Assembly (NCBI GenBank): GCA_031292015.1
Contig: JARLHY010000063.1
Span: 1-14,158, forward strand
Origin: Negativicutes bacterium
GTDB taxonomy: Bacteria > Bacillota_C > Negativicutes > Sporomusales_B > JARLHX01
Reading direction: 5' to 3'
Length of the DNA: 14,158 bases
Shown: piece by piece, positions 7,760 to 14,158 of the stretch
Position numbering within the stretch: position 1 is the first letter of the stretch
Layout: each line of letters starts with the position of its first letter
Made by a program: the position numbers and the translations under genes
The notes under the pieces: model-generated
Databases searched by the model: none
Seen by the model: the letters and a program-made list of their open reading frames with translations, nothing else
Told to the model about the DNA's origin: nothing

Positions 7760-9544
7760 TCAGATTTCGACAGGTCGCTTGGGGATGGTGAACTTCATTT
7801 TGGTGCCGACGCCCAGTTCAGATTCGCACCAGATTTTTCCGCCCAACTGCCGGGTCAGGGTTCTGACGCAGGCTAACCCCATCCCTTCGCCGGGTACGTC
7901 CTGGGTGCCGGCCCGCCGGAACAGATCGAAAATTTTCTCCAGGTCAGTGGCGGCGACGCCGCGCCCGTTATCCTCCACGCTGAACAGATATTCGTCATCC
8001 TTGTCGACACAATTGATGACAACTGTGCCCGGACGGTCGGGCGAAAGGTACTTCATGGCGTTGTCAACAAGATTGCCGATGATCTGCTCGGTGGCCACAT
8101 AGTCGCTGACGATCCGGGGCAGGTGTTCCAGTCTGACTAGGATGTTTTTGTTTTCGATCAGTTTGCGGTAAGACGTGAGGATAGCAGCAACAAGACTATT
8201 CATGTCAATCAACTGATAGTGCAGTTCGCGCCGGCCGATGCGGCTCAACTGCAGGAGAGCGTCAATCATTCGGCTCAGTCTGTCGACAGAAGAGTCGATG
8301 AAACTAAGGGCGTCAGGAATCTCGGTGTCCAGAAGAATGCGCAGCTGATGCTGGACAGCTTGGGGCACCTGGATCAGATCAGCCTTGATAATAGTCCGCA
8401 GCTCAGTGAGGGAAAGGTCGAGTTCGCGGGAGAAGCCTTTAAGGTTTACCATCGGGGTGCGAAAATCGTGGGCCACGATATTGGCAAAGGATTTCAGCTC
8501 GATATTGGTGGCAGCCAGTTCCTGATTCGCCGCCGCAAGCTGCGCGGCATAAAGTTTTAACTGCACCTCCCTGGCAAGCAGTTCGTCGCGGCTCCGGCGG
8601 AGCGCTGCCTGAGCCGCCCGCCTTTCGGCGATTTCCGCCTCCAGGGAAAAGTTTGCCTTTTCCAGTTCGCGCATTTTATTTTCCAGGGCGGCATTCAGAT
8701 AATGCAGTTTTTCCTCGATCGACTTGCGGACAGTAACATCGCGCCAGTGGACAAGCCGTTTCTCGGTGCCGTCCATCATGATGGCGGTCATCTTGGCGTC
8801 GACAACCAGCCTGCTGCCGTCAGGGCGCTCTATCAGCCATTCGCACTGGGCGGCACCGGCAGCGTGGATTTCCGCAAGAAAGTTTCCTTCTTCGCCAGCC
8901 ATTTCCGGGGCGTTCTGCCGGTATTCCGGCGTAAAATGGGTCAGCCGCCGCTTCAATAACTGTTCCTTGGCGGTGGCTCCCAAAATCTGAATAGCGGCGG
9001 TGTTACATTCGGTAATGCCCCCGGTTTTGTCCAGTAAGAACATCGGATCGCGGGAATTCTCGAAGAGCAGGCGGAATTTTTCGTCGCTTTTCCGGTGAAT
9101 ATTCTCCTGTTCGTAAAAGATACGGGTCTGAATGGTTCCGGCCAGACGGGCAAGGGCCAGATATTGATTCAGCAGACTCTTGATCTGGGACCGGTCAATC
9201 TGATAATGACCGATAATCAGGACCGACGCGGCTTTCTTTTTTACTTCGATGGGAATGAAAAAAAAGGTCAGGTCCGGCGATGCCGGCAGCGATTCTTCTT
9301 TGAATAGTCCTGTCGTCAGGACATCTTGTACGTTTTCATCAAACAGCTGGCGAAAACAGGTATCGTGGCAGGCAACGCCGTCTTTCCAGCGTTCAAGGAT
9401 TGACAAGCCGCCTGAGTCAGCCGCTTCGGCCACGGCGACGAAGTCCGCCGTGAAAAAGCTGGAAACTACGTTGCACAGCTCGCTTTTAAAATCCTGATCG
9501 GCGCTGATATTGGCGAGATACTGCGCTGCTTTTACAATAGGCAT
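7760..9544 (-). CDS. Soluble GAF/PAS sensor histidine kinase
   Basis: A 594-residue kinase with no transmembrane segment, so it senses a cytoplasmic signal. Residues 1-150 look GAF-like and carry a Cys59-x3-Cys63 pair. Residues 152-275 form a PAS domain (FRLLFENSRDPMFLLDKTG onward). A coiled coil follows at about 275-350. The HisKA helix has ANIVAHDFRTPMVNL with phosphoacceptor His359; an enlarged stretch (about 372-418) separates the two dimerisation helices. The ATPase domain has the N box GNLVDNAMKYL (490-500), G1 VEDNGRGV (523-530) and G2 GEGMGLACV (552-560). It lies 35 nt after the RACo gene on the same strand, so it is probably the last gene of that operon. No response regulator is adjacent. 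The ATG at 9544 is the only plausible start, but its AAAGGG sits 13 nt upstream, suggesting weak initiation. The ligand is unknown. Confidence 0.9.
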   Translation of the reverse strand: MPIVKAAQYLANISADQDFKSELCNVVSSFFTADFVAVAEAADSGGLSILERWKDGVACHDTCFRQLFDENVQDVLTTGLFKEESLPASPDLTFFFIPIEVKKKAASVLIIGHYQIDRSQIKSLLNQYLALARLAGTIQTRIFYEQENIHRKSDEKFRLLFENSRDPMFLLDKTGGITECNTAAIQILGATAKEQLLKRRLTHFTPEYRQNAPEMAGEEGNFLAEIHAAGAAQCEWLIERPDGSRLVVDAKMTAIMMDGTEKRLVHWRDVTVRKSIEEKLHYLNAALENKMRELEKANFSLEAEIAERRAAQAALRRSRDELLAREVQLKLYAAQLAAANQELAATNIELKSFANIVAHDFRTPMVNLKGFSRELDLSLTELRTIIKADLIQVPQAVQHQLRILLDTEIPDALSFIDSSVDRLSRMIDALLQLSRIGRRELHYQLIDMNSLVAAILTSYRKLIENKNILVRLEHLPRIVSDYVATEQIIGNLVDNAMKYLSPDRPGTVVINCVDKDDEYLFSVEDNGRGVAATDLEKIFDLFRRAGTQDVPGEGMGLACVRTLTRQLGGKIWCESELGVGTKMKFTIPKRPVEI

Positions 9545-9579
9545 GTTTGACCGGCGCCCTTTCCATGATTGTTTTATGG

Positions 9580-11172
9580 CTAGTAGGATCTCAGGTATAA
9601 GCTTTCCATGAAACTCGATTCGAAATCGGCATCAAAGGCAAGATTGCAGTAAACGGCTTTAGCCCTTATCTTGGCAAGCATTTCATCAGCCCCGTGGTGC
9701 AAAAGGATGTCGGCGCAGCCACGCAGGGCCGCTCCGGGATATAACTGAATCCGCGATTTGTCGATGTCCGGCAGCAAGCCGATCCGCTGGGCGCTCTGAA
9801 TATCCAGAAACCGGCCGAAATTACCGGCGACGTAAACCTTGACGAGATTCTGCGGCGACAACGCAGCCCGCTGCGATAATACACGGATGCCGGCCGCTAC
9901 CGCCGCTTTGGCCCGCTGCAAGGTGTCGATATCCTGTTTGGTGACTTTTAGCTGTGGGTTTTCGGTTATGGTTATTTCCTGGGCAGCGGCCGTTTTCCCC
10001 GGCAAGCGGCCGATTGGGTCGAGGAGCCTCATATCCAGCAGCGCGGCGATGATATCCACATAACCGGAGCCGCAGATTCCAAGAGCTTCCCGGCCGTCGA
10101 CCGTCGAGACCGTGAAGCCGCTCCCTGTTTCCGGCGAGTAGCGGACTTGGTAGACAGCGCCGGGCACCGCCGGACAGCCGCTGGACATTCCACAGCCTTC
10201 GAAGGCCGGTCCTCCGGCCGCCGAGGTTACCCAGACCGTGTTGCCGTCCCACAGGGCAATTTCGGTGTTGGTGCCAAAGTCCAAAAATAAAGTGCCTGGC
10301 TCTTTGTCAAGGAGCCGGATTGCCGTGATGCCTGCCAGAAGGTCTGAACCGACGAAGCCGGCAAGCGGATCGACGATTTTGACTCCGGCCCGCCGGCCCA
10401 GTTGCAAAAAACCGCGGATTTGCTGATGATCGGTGTCCTGAAAGGAAAATGCCTTATCCCAATATTCAGGGTCGAGGAGCTGTTGGTAAAAGCAGCGGCT
10501 GAAAAGGGCGAGCATGGCTGTGTTGCCGACTATGCCCAGGCTGGAGATGTCTTTTGTGGCGACGCCAGCCGTCGCGGTCAGTTCCTGCAGTGTAGCGCCG
10601 AGTTTTCCGAACAGCTTGCCGCGCATGTCTTCAGAAAAGACCGGATTCTCGGCGGCCTTCAGCATGCGGGCGATGACGTCGACCCCGTATTCGCACTGAG
10701 GATTGCTGAATGTCCTACTCCCCAGCGGCTGGTCGTTATTCAGGTTAAAGAGGGCCATGCTTACATTGGTGGTCCCGATATCGACAGACACGGCAAAGCC
10801 GGTGTCGGGGCGATCGGCCGGCCCTCCGCCGCTGCAATATTCAGATTGCAGCTCGGAGAGGAACGAAACAGGCAAAACGCTGTCATGCTGATGCATCAGC
10901 TCGACCACAAGGTCTCCGGCTGGGATGACTTGGCAGGCCAGCCGGACTCCCTGCTTCAGTTTGCGGCCCAACTGGAGCTTCTCTGTTACAGTGACCGGAC
11001 CGGCGTCTCCCTTGCGGACAAGGATCTGACAGAGGCCGCAGGCGCCGCTGTACTGACATCCGGTGCGGATGTTCAACCCGGCTCCGCGCAGGGTTACAAG
11101 CAGGTTATCGCCGGGCTGGTGGATGATCTTTCTTGACGTAACTGCATCGATGATGGCAAGTATGCTAACCAA
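9580..11172 (-). CDS. RACo-type ATP-dependent reductive activator of corrinoid proteins (ferredoxin + ASKHA/DUF4445)
   Basis: Such proteins use ATP and a [2Fe-2S] cluster to reduce inactive Co(II) corrinoid back to Co(I). The N-terminal ferredoxin domain has Cys39-x5-Cys45-x2-Cys48 and Cys80 (TGCQYSGACGLC...RLACQ), the full cluster set. The ASKHA ATPase domain starts near 127 with VSVDIGTTNVSMALF. It continues with IVGNTAML (214-221), LFLDFGTNTEIAL (295-307), AAGGPAFEGCGMSSG, GICGSGYVDI (366-375), VYVAGNFGRFLD and GAALRGCADILL. At 530 residues it is shorter than Carboxydothermus RACo (somewhat over 600), mainly because little linker or middle domain separates the ferredoxin from the ATPase. 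The start is TTG with GGAG 7 nt upstream, overlapping the methyltransferase stop by 8 nt. The corrinoid protein two genes upstream is its obvious partner. Confidence 0.92.
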   Translation of the reverse strand: MVSILAIIDAVTSRKIIHQPGDNLLVTLRGAGLNIRTGCQYSGACGLCQILVRKGDAGPVTVTEKLQLGRKLKQGVRLACQVIPAGDLVVELMHQHDSVLPVSFLSELQSEYCSGGGPADRPDTGFAVSVDIGTTNVSMALFNLNNDQPLGSRTFSNPQCEYGVDVIARMLKAAENPVFSEDMRGKLFGKLGATLQELTATAGVATKDISSLGIVGNTAMLALFSRCFYQQLLDPEYWDKAFSFQDTDHQQIRGFLQLGRRAGVKIVDPLAGFVGSDLLAGITAIRLLDKEPGTLFLDFGTNTEIALWDGNTVWVTSAAGGPAFEGCGMSSGCPAVPGAVYQVRYSPETGSGFTVSTVDGREALGICGSGYVDIIAALLDMRLLDPIGRLPGKTAAAQEITITENPQLKVTKQDIDTLQRAKAAVAAGIRVLSQRAALSPQNLVKVYVAGNFGRFLDIQSAQRIGLLPDIDKSRIQLYPGAALRGCADILLHHGADEMLAKIRAKAVYCNLAFDADFESSFMESLYLRSY

Positions 11173-12187
11173 CGTTGTTCTCCTTCAAAGCCGCGGCAAC
11201 CATCGCCTGAATGTTTTTAACCTTGGCCTCAGGTGGAATTTCGCAGCCGGAGGAAAGAATGAAGCCGCCGCGCCGGGAAAAATCTTCGAGAAGTTCTTGG
11301 GCGGCTTTGCCGACGGTCGCGGGAGCATCTTCGATAAACGACAGCGACTTCAGGTTGCCGTTGGCGCAAACTCCCGGCAATAGGTCCTGAAGCGTGGCAG
11401 GCGAGGTGTCATAATCGAAATTGGCGATCTCGACGCCGGCCTGGGGGTAATAACGGAGAATTTCTTCAGCCTTTCCTGCGACATGGAGCCAGGCGGCAAG
11501 GGCGCCGCTCCTGTTGAAGCGGTCGAACATTTCCCGGAGCCGGGGCATTTCCATTTCGCGGAAGAACTGCGGTGGCACTACCTCGGTCGAGGCACATGGA
11601 TCGAAGATCAGGACCAGATGGGCACCGGCGTCGAGCTGGGCTTTACCATAGACTGTCAGGACGGTGACGCAAAAATCCAGCAGGTTTTCAAAATCATCGG
11701 GCTGATCCGCTGCCAGAAACAGGGCCGGTTCAAGCCCCATAAGCTGGGCTGCAAGGGTGGTGGGTCCAAGTACGCAGCCGACCACCAGAGCCTCATCGCC
11801 TACTTCCCGGCGCATCAGTTGAAGGCTTTGCACGACTTGGGGCATCCGGCCTGCGCGGGCCGGGTCAGGTATCTTGATGCCGGAAAGATTGGTCAGGGCG
11901 GAAAAAGGATAGCTGCGGACAAAAGGATACAACTGGTCGCGATATTCCAGTTGCGCTCCCAGGGCCTCGGCCTCCACACCTACGCCTGTTATGGCAAAAA
12001 CGGCGTCATAGCCGTAAAAAGCAAGTGCTTTTAGCTGGCATTCGGCAAGGGTTTTTCCGTCGAGGCAATAATCGCGCAGCGGCACGCCACAAAAGGTCGC
12101 GGCGTGACCGAATATCTGGGGGATGACCGGCGTCCGGTCCGGACGGGCGAAGCGTACTGCCGCGGTTACGCGCTGCACACTATTCAT
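11165..12187 (-). CDS. UroD-superfamily (MtaA/CmuA-type) corrinoid methyltransferase
   Basis: A 340-residue TIM-barrel protein of the uroporphyrinogen decarboxylase superfamily; context with a corrinoid protein and RACo argues for methyl transfer, not haem synthesis. Seen: RFARPDRTPVIPQIFGHAA (12-30), VVGCVLGPTTLAAQLMG (135-151), LVLIFDPCASTEVVPPQFF (191-209), LHVAGKAEEIL (234-244), IANFDY and SSGCEIPPEAKVKNI (312-326). MtaA/MtbA enzymes bind zinc through His-x-Cys plus a C-terminal Cys. Here His235 and Cys315 remain but the middle Cys is Ala237. It may be an MT2 acting on CoM or tetrahydrofolate, or a substrate demethylase; no other MT1 is nearby. An ATG 14 codons upstream would overlap the corrinoid gene by 50 nt. 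The ATG at 12187 has GGAG about 10 nt upstream, overlaps by 8 nt and gives the family start. Confidence 0.87.
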   Translation of the reverse strand: MNSVQRVTAAVRFARPDRTPVIPQIFGHAATFCGVPLRDYCLDGKTLAECQLKALAFYGYDAVFAITGVGVEAEALGAQLEYRDQLYPFVRSYPFSALTNLSGIKIPDPARAGRMPQVVQSLQLMRREVGDEALVVGCVLGPTTLAAQLMGLEPALFLAADQPDDFENLLDFCVTVLTVYGKAQLDAGAHLVLIFDPCASTEVVPPQFFREMEMPRLREMFDRFNRSGALAAWLHVAGKAEEILRYYPQAGVEIANFDYDTSPATLQDLLPGVCANGNLKSLSFIEDAPATVGKAAQELLEDFSRRGGFILSSGCEIPPEAKVKNIQAMVAAALKENNVG

Positions 12188-12809
12188 CGCAGCCACTCTC
12201 CGGGACGGCCAGGTAACGATCAAGGTCAAAGACGGTCTGAGCCACCGCTTCCACGTTCAGGTGTCCGGGGCTCAACTGGCGCAGGGCACCGCCTCCGGCC
12301 ACGACGTTTATGTGTCCCATCCCCGCTTCTTTCAGATTCTGTTTCAGGGACTGAACCTGAGGTATAACCGTAGATATCAGGCCAGCGACTCCCAGGACCA
12401 TGGGGGGGGCTTGCCGCAGCATTGCGATGAGGGAATTGATGGCACAGTCTTTGCCGCAGTCGATTACCCTATAGCCCCGGCTGGTAAGCACCATTTTTAC
12501 GATATTTTTACCGATGTCGTGGACGTCCCCTTCCAGGGCGACCAGGGCAACGGTTCCTTTGGTGACAGGGATTTCCCGGTCCCGGTACAGGATCTTCATC
12601 ACTTCCATGACAGCCCGGCCAACCAGCATGATTTCCAGCAGATTAAAGTGCTGGACGGTGCATTTTTCGTCCAGGTGGGACATGGTTTCTTCCACTGCAA
12701 AGGTGACGATTTTTTCCCGGGGAACGCCGGCTGCCAAAAGGCTGTTGGTTTCGAGAATGGCATTTTTGTGGTCCCCGTCCAATAAATAACGGATCAAGGT
12801 ATCAAACAT
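12180..12809 (-). CDS. Corrinoid (B12-binding) methyltransferase subunit, MtaC/MtmC type
   Basis: A 209-residue methyl carrier. An N-terminal four-helix cap (residues 1-80) contains VEETMSHLDEKC and FNLLEIMLVGRAVMEV. It is followed by the Rossmann-like B12 domain with the base-off motif EGDVHDIGKNIV (93-104), where His97 would be the lower axial cobalt ligand. GLISTVIP (143-150) and VVAGGGAL (169-176) supply the remaining nucleotide-loop contacts. It shuttles methyl groups between methyltransferases and is the substrate of the RACo downstream. The start at 12809 follows GGAGGTG by 9 nt. An ATG at 12836 lies upstream of this site and would make the ribosome binding site coding, so it is rejected. 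First gene of the cassette. An uninterrupted run of eight C residues (12402-12409) encodes part of QAPPM. Confidence 0.93.
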   Translation of the reverse strand: MFDTLIRYLLDGDHKNAILETNSLLAAGVPREKIVTFAVEETMSHLDEKCTVQHFNLLEIMLVGRAVMEVMKILYRDREIPVTKGTVALVALEGDVHDIGKNIVKMVLTSRGYRVIDCGKDCAINSLIAMLRQAPPMVLGVAGLISTVIPQVQSLKQNLKEAGMGHINVVAGGGALRQLSPGHLNVEAVAQTVFDLDRYLAVPESGCDE

Positions 12810-12842
12810 AGAAACCGACACCTCCGTAGATAGCATCCAATA

Positions 12843-12873
12843 TTTATAGTATTTTCCTGTTTATTAGGGAAAA
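12843..12873 (-). promoter_or_regulatory. Putative promoter of the corrinoid/methyltransferase operon
   Basis: The 68-nt gap between the SIR2-like gene and the corrinoid gene holds TTTTCC (12868-12873) as a poor -35. Two overlapping -10 candidates follow: TACTAT (12846-12851, 16-bp spacer) and TATAAA (12843-12848, 19-bp spacer). No hairpin-T terminator separates the SIR2-like gene from the operon, so some readthrough is possible. Confidence 0.4.
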
Positions 12874-12874
12874 T
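12851..12874. repeat. Inverted repeat ATTTTCC-N10-GGAAAAT in the operon promoter
   Basis: Perfect 7-bp arms at 12851-12857 and 12868-12874 separated by 10 nt. The dyad spans the putative -35 and spacer, as an operator would. It lacks the GC-rich stem and T-tract of a terminator. The regulator is not identified. Confidence 0.4.
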
Positions 12875-12877
12875 CCT

Positions 12878-13936
12878 CTATCTTGAAAGTATCAGGCCGG
12901 GGTCGGCGACAAAATTCTCGAAAGAGAGGTCGGTATATTCCACGGCCGGTCCCAAAAAACGCTGATAACGGTGGCGTTCCTTGTCGGCCTGATAGGGATT
13001 TTTGCCGGGATGGCCGTTGATGACGAAAAATTGCAGCGGCTGCGGTTCAGGCCGGTTGACCTGGGCCCGTTTCAGCAGGTATTTGATATGCATATCGGAA
13101 TCGGGAAAGGAATAGCCGCAGAAAATAATTTTCTGAACCTCGCGCAGTCGTTGCTCGGCCTGATTCCAGACGATGTTGAAAAATAGGTTCGAGGTATCTT
13201 TGAAGAAGGTCGGCGGCACGATGACAGGCAGAATGATCGCCCCGCAGTGCTGGCAGCCGGACCGGTGCCGATCGGTCAGCAGGTCCAGTACTCCCTGATT
13301 TTTGCCGGTGAGGCTTATGGTGTTGCAGGACGGGCAGTGCAGCCAGTTCAAAGATCCGTGAACTTTGAACAGGTACAGATTTGGGGTGTCGCCGCCGGCC
13401 GGAGAACGATTCGCGAACTCCAGACCATAGTCAAGGCTGGAGCCAGGCACATCGGCCAGGGCATTGTCAATAAGGGTGTCGTAATTGGTTGTCACGAAAA
13501 CGGTATCCTGCAGAAAGCCGCTGCGGTCGAGCTCGCCGACCATCCGCCGGTGCAGCGCTCCGCGGCATTCCCGGCTGTCGTCGAGAACAGCGGCCAGCAG
13601 CAGTACAAGGTATTGGCGCATAAAGCCGATCCGGTTGCTGCTCTGGCTGATATTCTCCAGATCGAAGTCCTTGAAGGCTTCGCGCCGCCGCACCGCCAGA
13701 TCGAGCAAGCCAAGCGCCTCTTCGAAGGTCGGGAAGCTGATGGTGTCCAGATCCTCCCGGTCGATGTCGATGCTGAATATCTTCCGGAAGTAGCTGACGA
13801 TTTCCCGGTACATGACCGAGGGTTTCCTGTCTTTGTCCGGACGGAGCAGCCGAAAATAATCCCGGATGAGCTCGCTCTGCTGTGGGGCTCCCTCAGCCGC
13901 CGACGCTCCCCCGCCGAGAAAAATTGCTGTTTTCAA
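12878..13936 (-). CDS. Stand-alone SIR2-like (SIR2_2) protein with zinc-ribbon insert
   Basis: A 352-residue Sir2-fold protein. NAD-binding features: AIFLGGGASAAEG (4-16) as the GAG-type loop, FVTTNYDTLIDNAL (147-160) with Asn151 and Asp153, KVHGSLNW (191-198) with the catalytic-position His193, and IFCGYSFPDSDMHIKYLL (271-288). Two CxxC pairs (CPSC 201-204 and CQHC 228-231) form a zinc ribbon, as in true sirtuins. The rest is helical. SIR2-like domains of this class act as NADases in several antiphage systems, but others are uncharacterised; no second domain or partner gene is seen, so function is open. The start is TTG with AGGAG 8 nt upstream. A longer ORF from 14068 would read through the upstream terminator and is rejected. 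Base composition resembles its neighbours, so there is no clear sign of recent transfer. Confidence 0.82.
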   Translation of the reverse strand: MKTAIFLGGGASAAEGAPQQSELIRDYFRLLRPDKDRKPSVMYREIVSYFRKIFSIDIDREDLDTISFPTFEEALGLLDLAVRRREAFKDFDLENISQSSNRIGFMRQYLVLLLAAVLDDSRECRGALHRRMVGELDRSGFLQDTVFVTTNYDTLIDNALADVPGSSLDYGLEFANRSPAGGDTPNLYLFKVHGSLNWLHCPSCNTISLTGKNQGVLDLLTDRHRSGCQHCGAIILPVIVPPTFFKDTSNLFFNIVWNQAEQRLREVQKIIFCGYSFPDSDMHIKYLLKRAQVNRPEPQPLQFFVINGHPGKNPYQADKERHRYQRFLGPAVEYTDLSFENFVADPGLILSR

Positions 13937-13944
13937 TCGATCCA

Positions 13945-13949
13945 CTCCT
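13945..13949 (-). promoter_or_regulatory. Shine-Dalgarno fixing the TTG start of the SIR2-like gene
   Basis: AGGAG on the minus strand, then 8 nt, then TTG at 13936. The first residues become MKTAIFLGGGAS, placing the NAD loop directly at the N-terminus as is usual for this family. Confidence 0.7.
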
Positions 13950-14024
13950 GCTGTAAGCCTTTTGTTTAATCTGCCCGCCGCGCTATCTCCACTTGCGTCT
14001 GCTTTGCCGGAAGATGTTGGCAAC

Positions 14025-14051
14025 AAAAAAATACCGCCTGTCGGCGGTATT
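14025..14051 (-). terminator. Intrinsic terminator of the gene entering from the right edge
   Basis: Arms AATACCGCC (14030-14038) and GGCGGTATT (14043-14051) enclose a 4-nt loop. On the minus strand the stem runs into a tract of T residues (14025-14031, seven in all, two of them within the stem). It lies just past the stop at 14065 and before the SIR2-like gene, so that gene needs its own promoter in 13950-14024, where no convincing -35/-10 pair is seen. Confidence 0.88.
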
Positions 14052-14064
14052 CTAGTTTTCAGCA

Positions 14065-14158
14065 TCACTCCTGGGCGTGTTCGCGGACCAGGGCGAGACG
14101 GTTGGAACTGGGGGTATGGCTCAGGGTCTTCAGCGGGTTGTCTTCCAGGTCGTCGTAA
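14065..14158 (-). CDS. C-terminal fragment of an unidentified protein
   Basis: Thirty codons are open from the right edge to a TGA stop at 14065-14067. The peptide is polar and ends in LALVREHAQE, without cysteines or a membrane segment. Coding status is supported by the strong terminator placed just downstream and by codon use like the neighbours'. The family is not recognised from so short a tail. Confidence 0.6.
   Translation of the reverse strand, partial: YDDLEDNPLKTLSHTPSSNRLALVREHAQE

Noticed and set aside
10402..11136. 244-codon plus-strand ORF opposite the RACo gene, and a 240-codon one at 13247-13969 opposite the SIR2-like gene
   Set aside because: Both mirror clear minus-strand genes and have no ribosome binding site or domain support.
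6571..13936. A linked NAD system formed by the nicotinate phosphoribosyltransferase-like gene and the SIR2-like gene
   Set aside because: They are over 5 kb apart on opposite strands, each bounded by terminators, with an unrelated operon between them. No common unit can be supported.
13937..14068. N-terminal extension of the SIR2-like protein to an ATG at 14068
   Set aside because: It would translate the upstream gene's terminator hairpin (14025-14051), and the extra 44 residues do not look like a domain. The TTG at 13936 has a well-spaced AGGAG.
1..14158. CRISPR array, transposon ends, phage attachment site or tRNA/rRNA gene
   Set aside because: No regularly spaced repeats, transposase or integrase motifs, or recognisable RNA gene sequences were found by eye; genes fill nearly the whole window.

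Overview
The window reads as chromosomal DNA of an anaerobic, GC-rich Firmicute, most likely a Clostridia or Negativicutes (Sporomusaceae-like) acetogen. Three things point there: the topA-dprA order, the long-form FolP type found in clostridia, and a corrinoid methyl-transfer cassette with a RACo-type reductive activator. The lineage is inferred from gene content only. Almost every gene is on the minus strand; the exception is one nicotinate phosphoribosyltransferase-like gene. No rRNA, tRNA, insertion sequence, CRISPR array or prophage gene was seen, and no stretch over 300 bases lacks a gene.

Region 1 (1-6524, minus strand, transcribed right to left). A sigma-A-like promoter at 6495-6524 drives folP, folB, folK and an MGDG-synthase/UgtP-like glycosyltransferase. 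These four overlap one another by 8, 4 and 1 nt. A second, strong promoter (TTGACT, 18 bp, TATAAT) overlaps the end of the glycosyltransferase gene and drives dprA and topA. The topA Shine-Dalgarno overlaps the dprA stop codon, and topA runs off the left edge. The region thus joins folate synthesis, a membrane-lipid glycosyltransferase, DNA uptake/recombination and chromosome supercoiling.

Region 2 (6571-7750). A lone plus-strand nicotinate phosphoribosyltransferase-family gene diverges from folP. It ends at a strong hairpin-T8 terminator facing a second hairpin that serves the converging operon.

Region 3 (7760-12873, minus strand). A corrinoid protein, a UroD/MtaA-family methyltransferase and a [2Fe-2S]-ASKHA corrinoid activator (RACo) form a tightly overlapping set. 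A soluble GAF/PAS histidine kinase follows after 35 nt. In the usual scheme a methyl group passes from a substrate-specific MT1 to the corrinoid protein and then, through an MT2, to CoM or tetrahydrofolate, while RACo rescues inactive Co(II). No separate MT1 is present, and the methyltransferase has Ala where the family's zinc Cys should be. This cassette is the least conventional part of the window.

Region 4 (12878-14158, minus strand). A stand-alone SIR2-like protein with a zinc-ribbon insert starts at a TTG codon just after the terminator of an unidentified upstream gene, of which only the last 30 residues are in the window.
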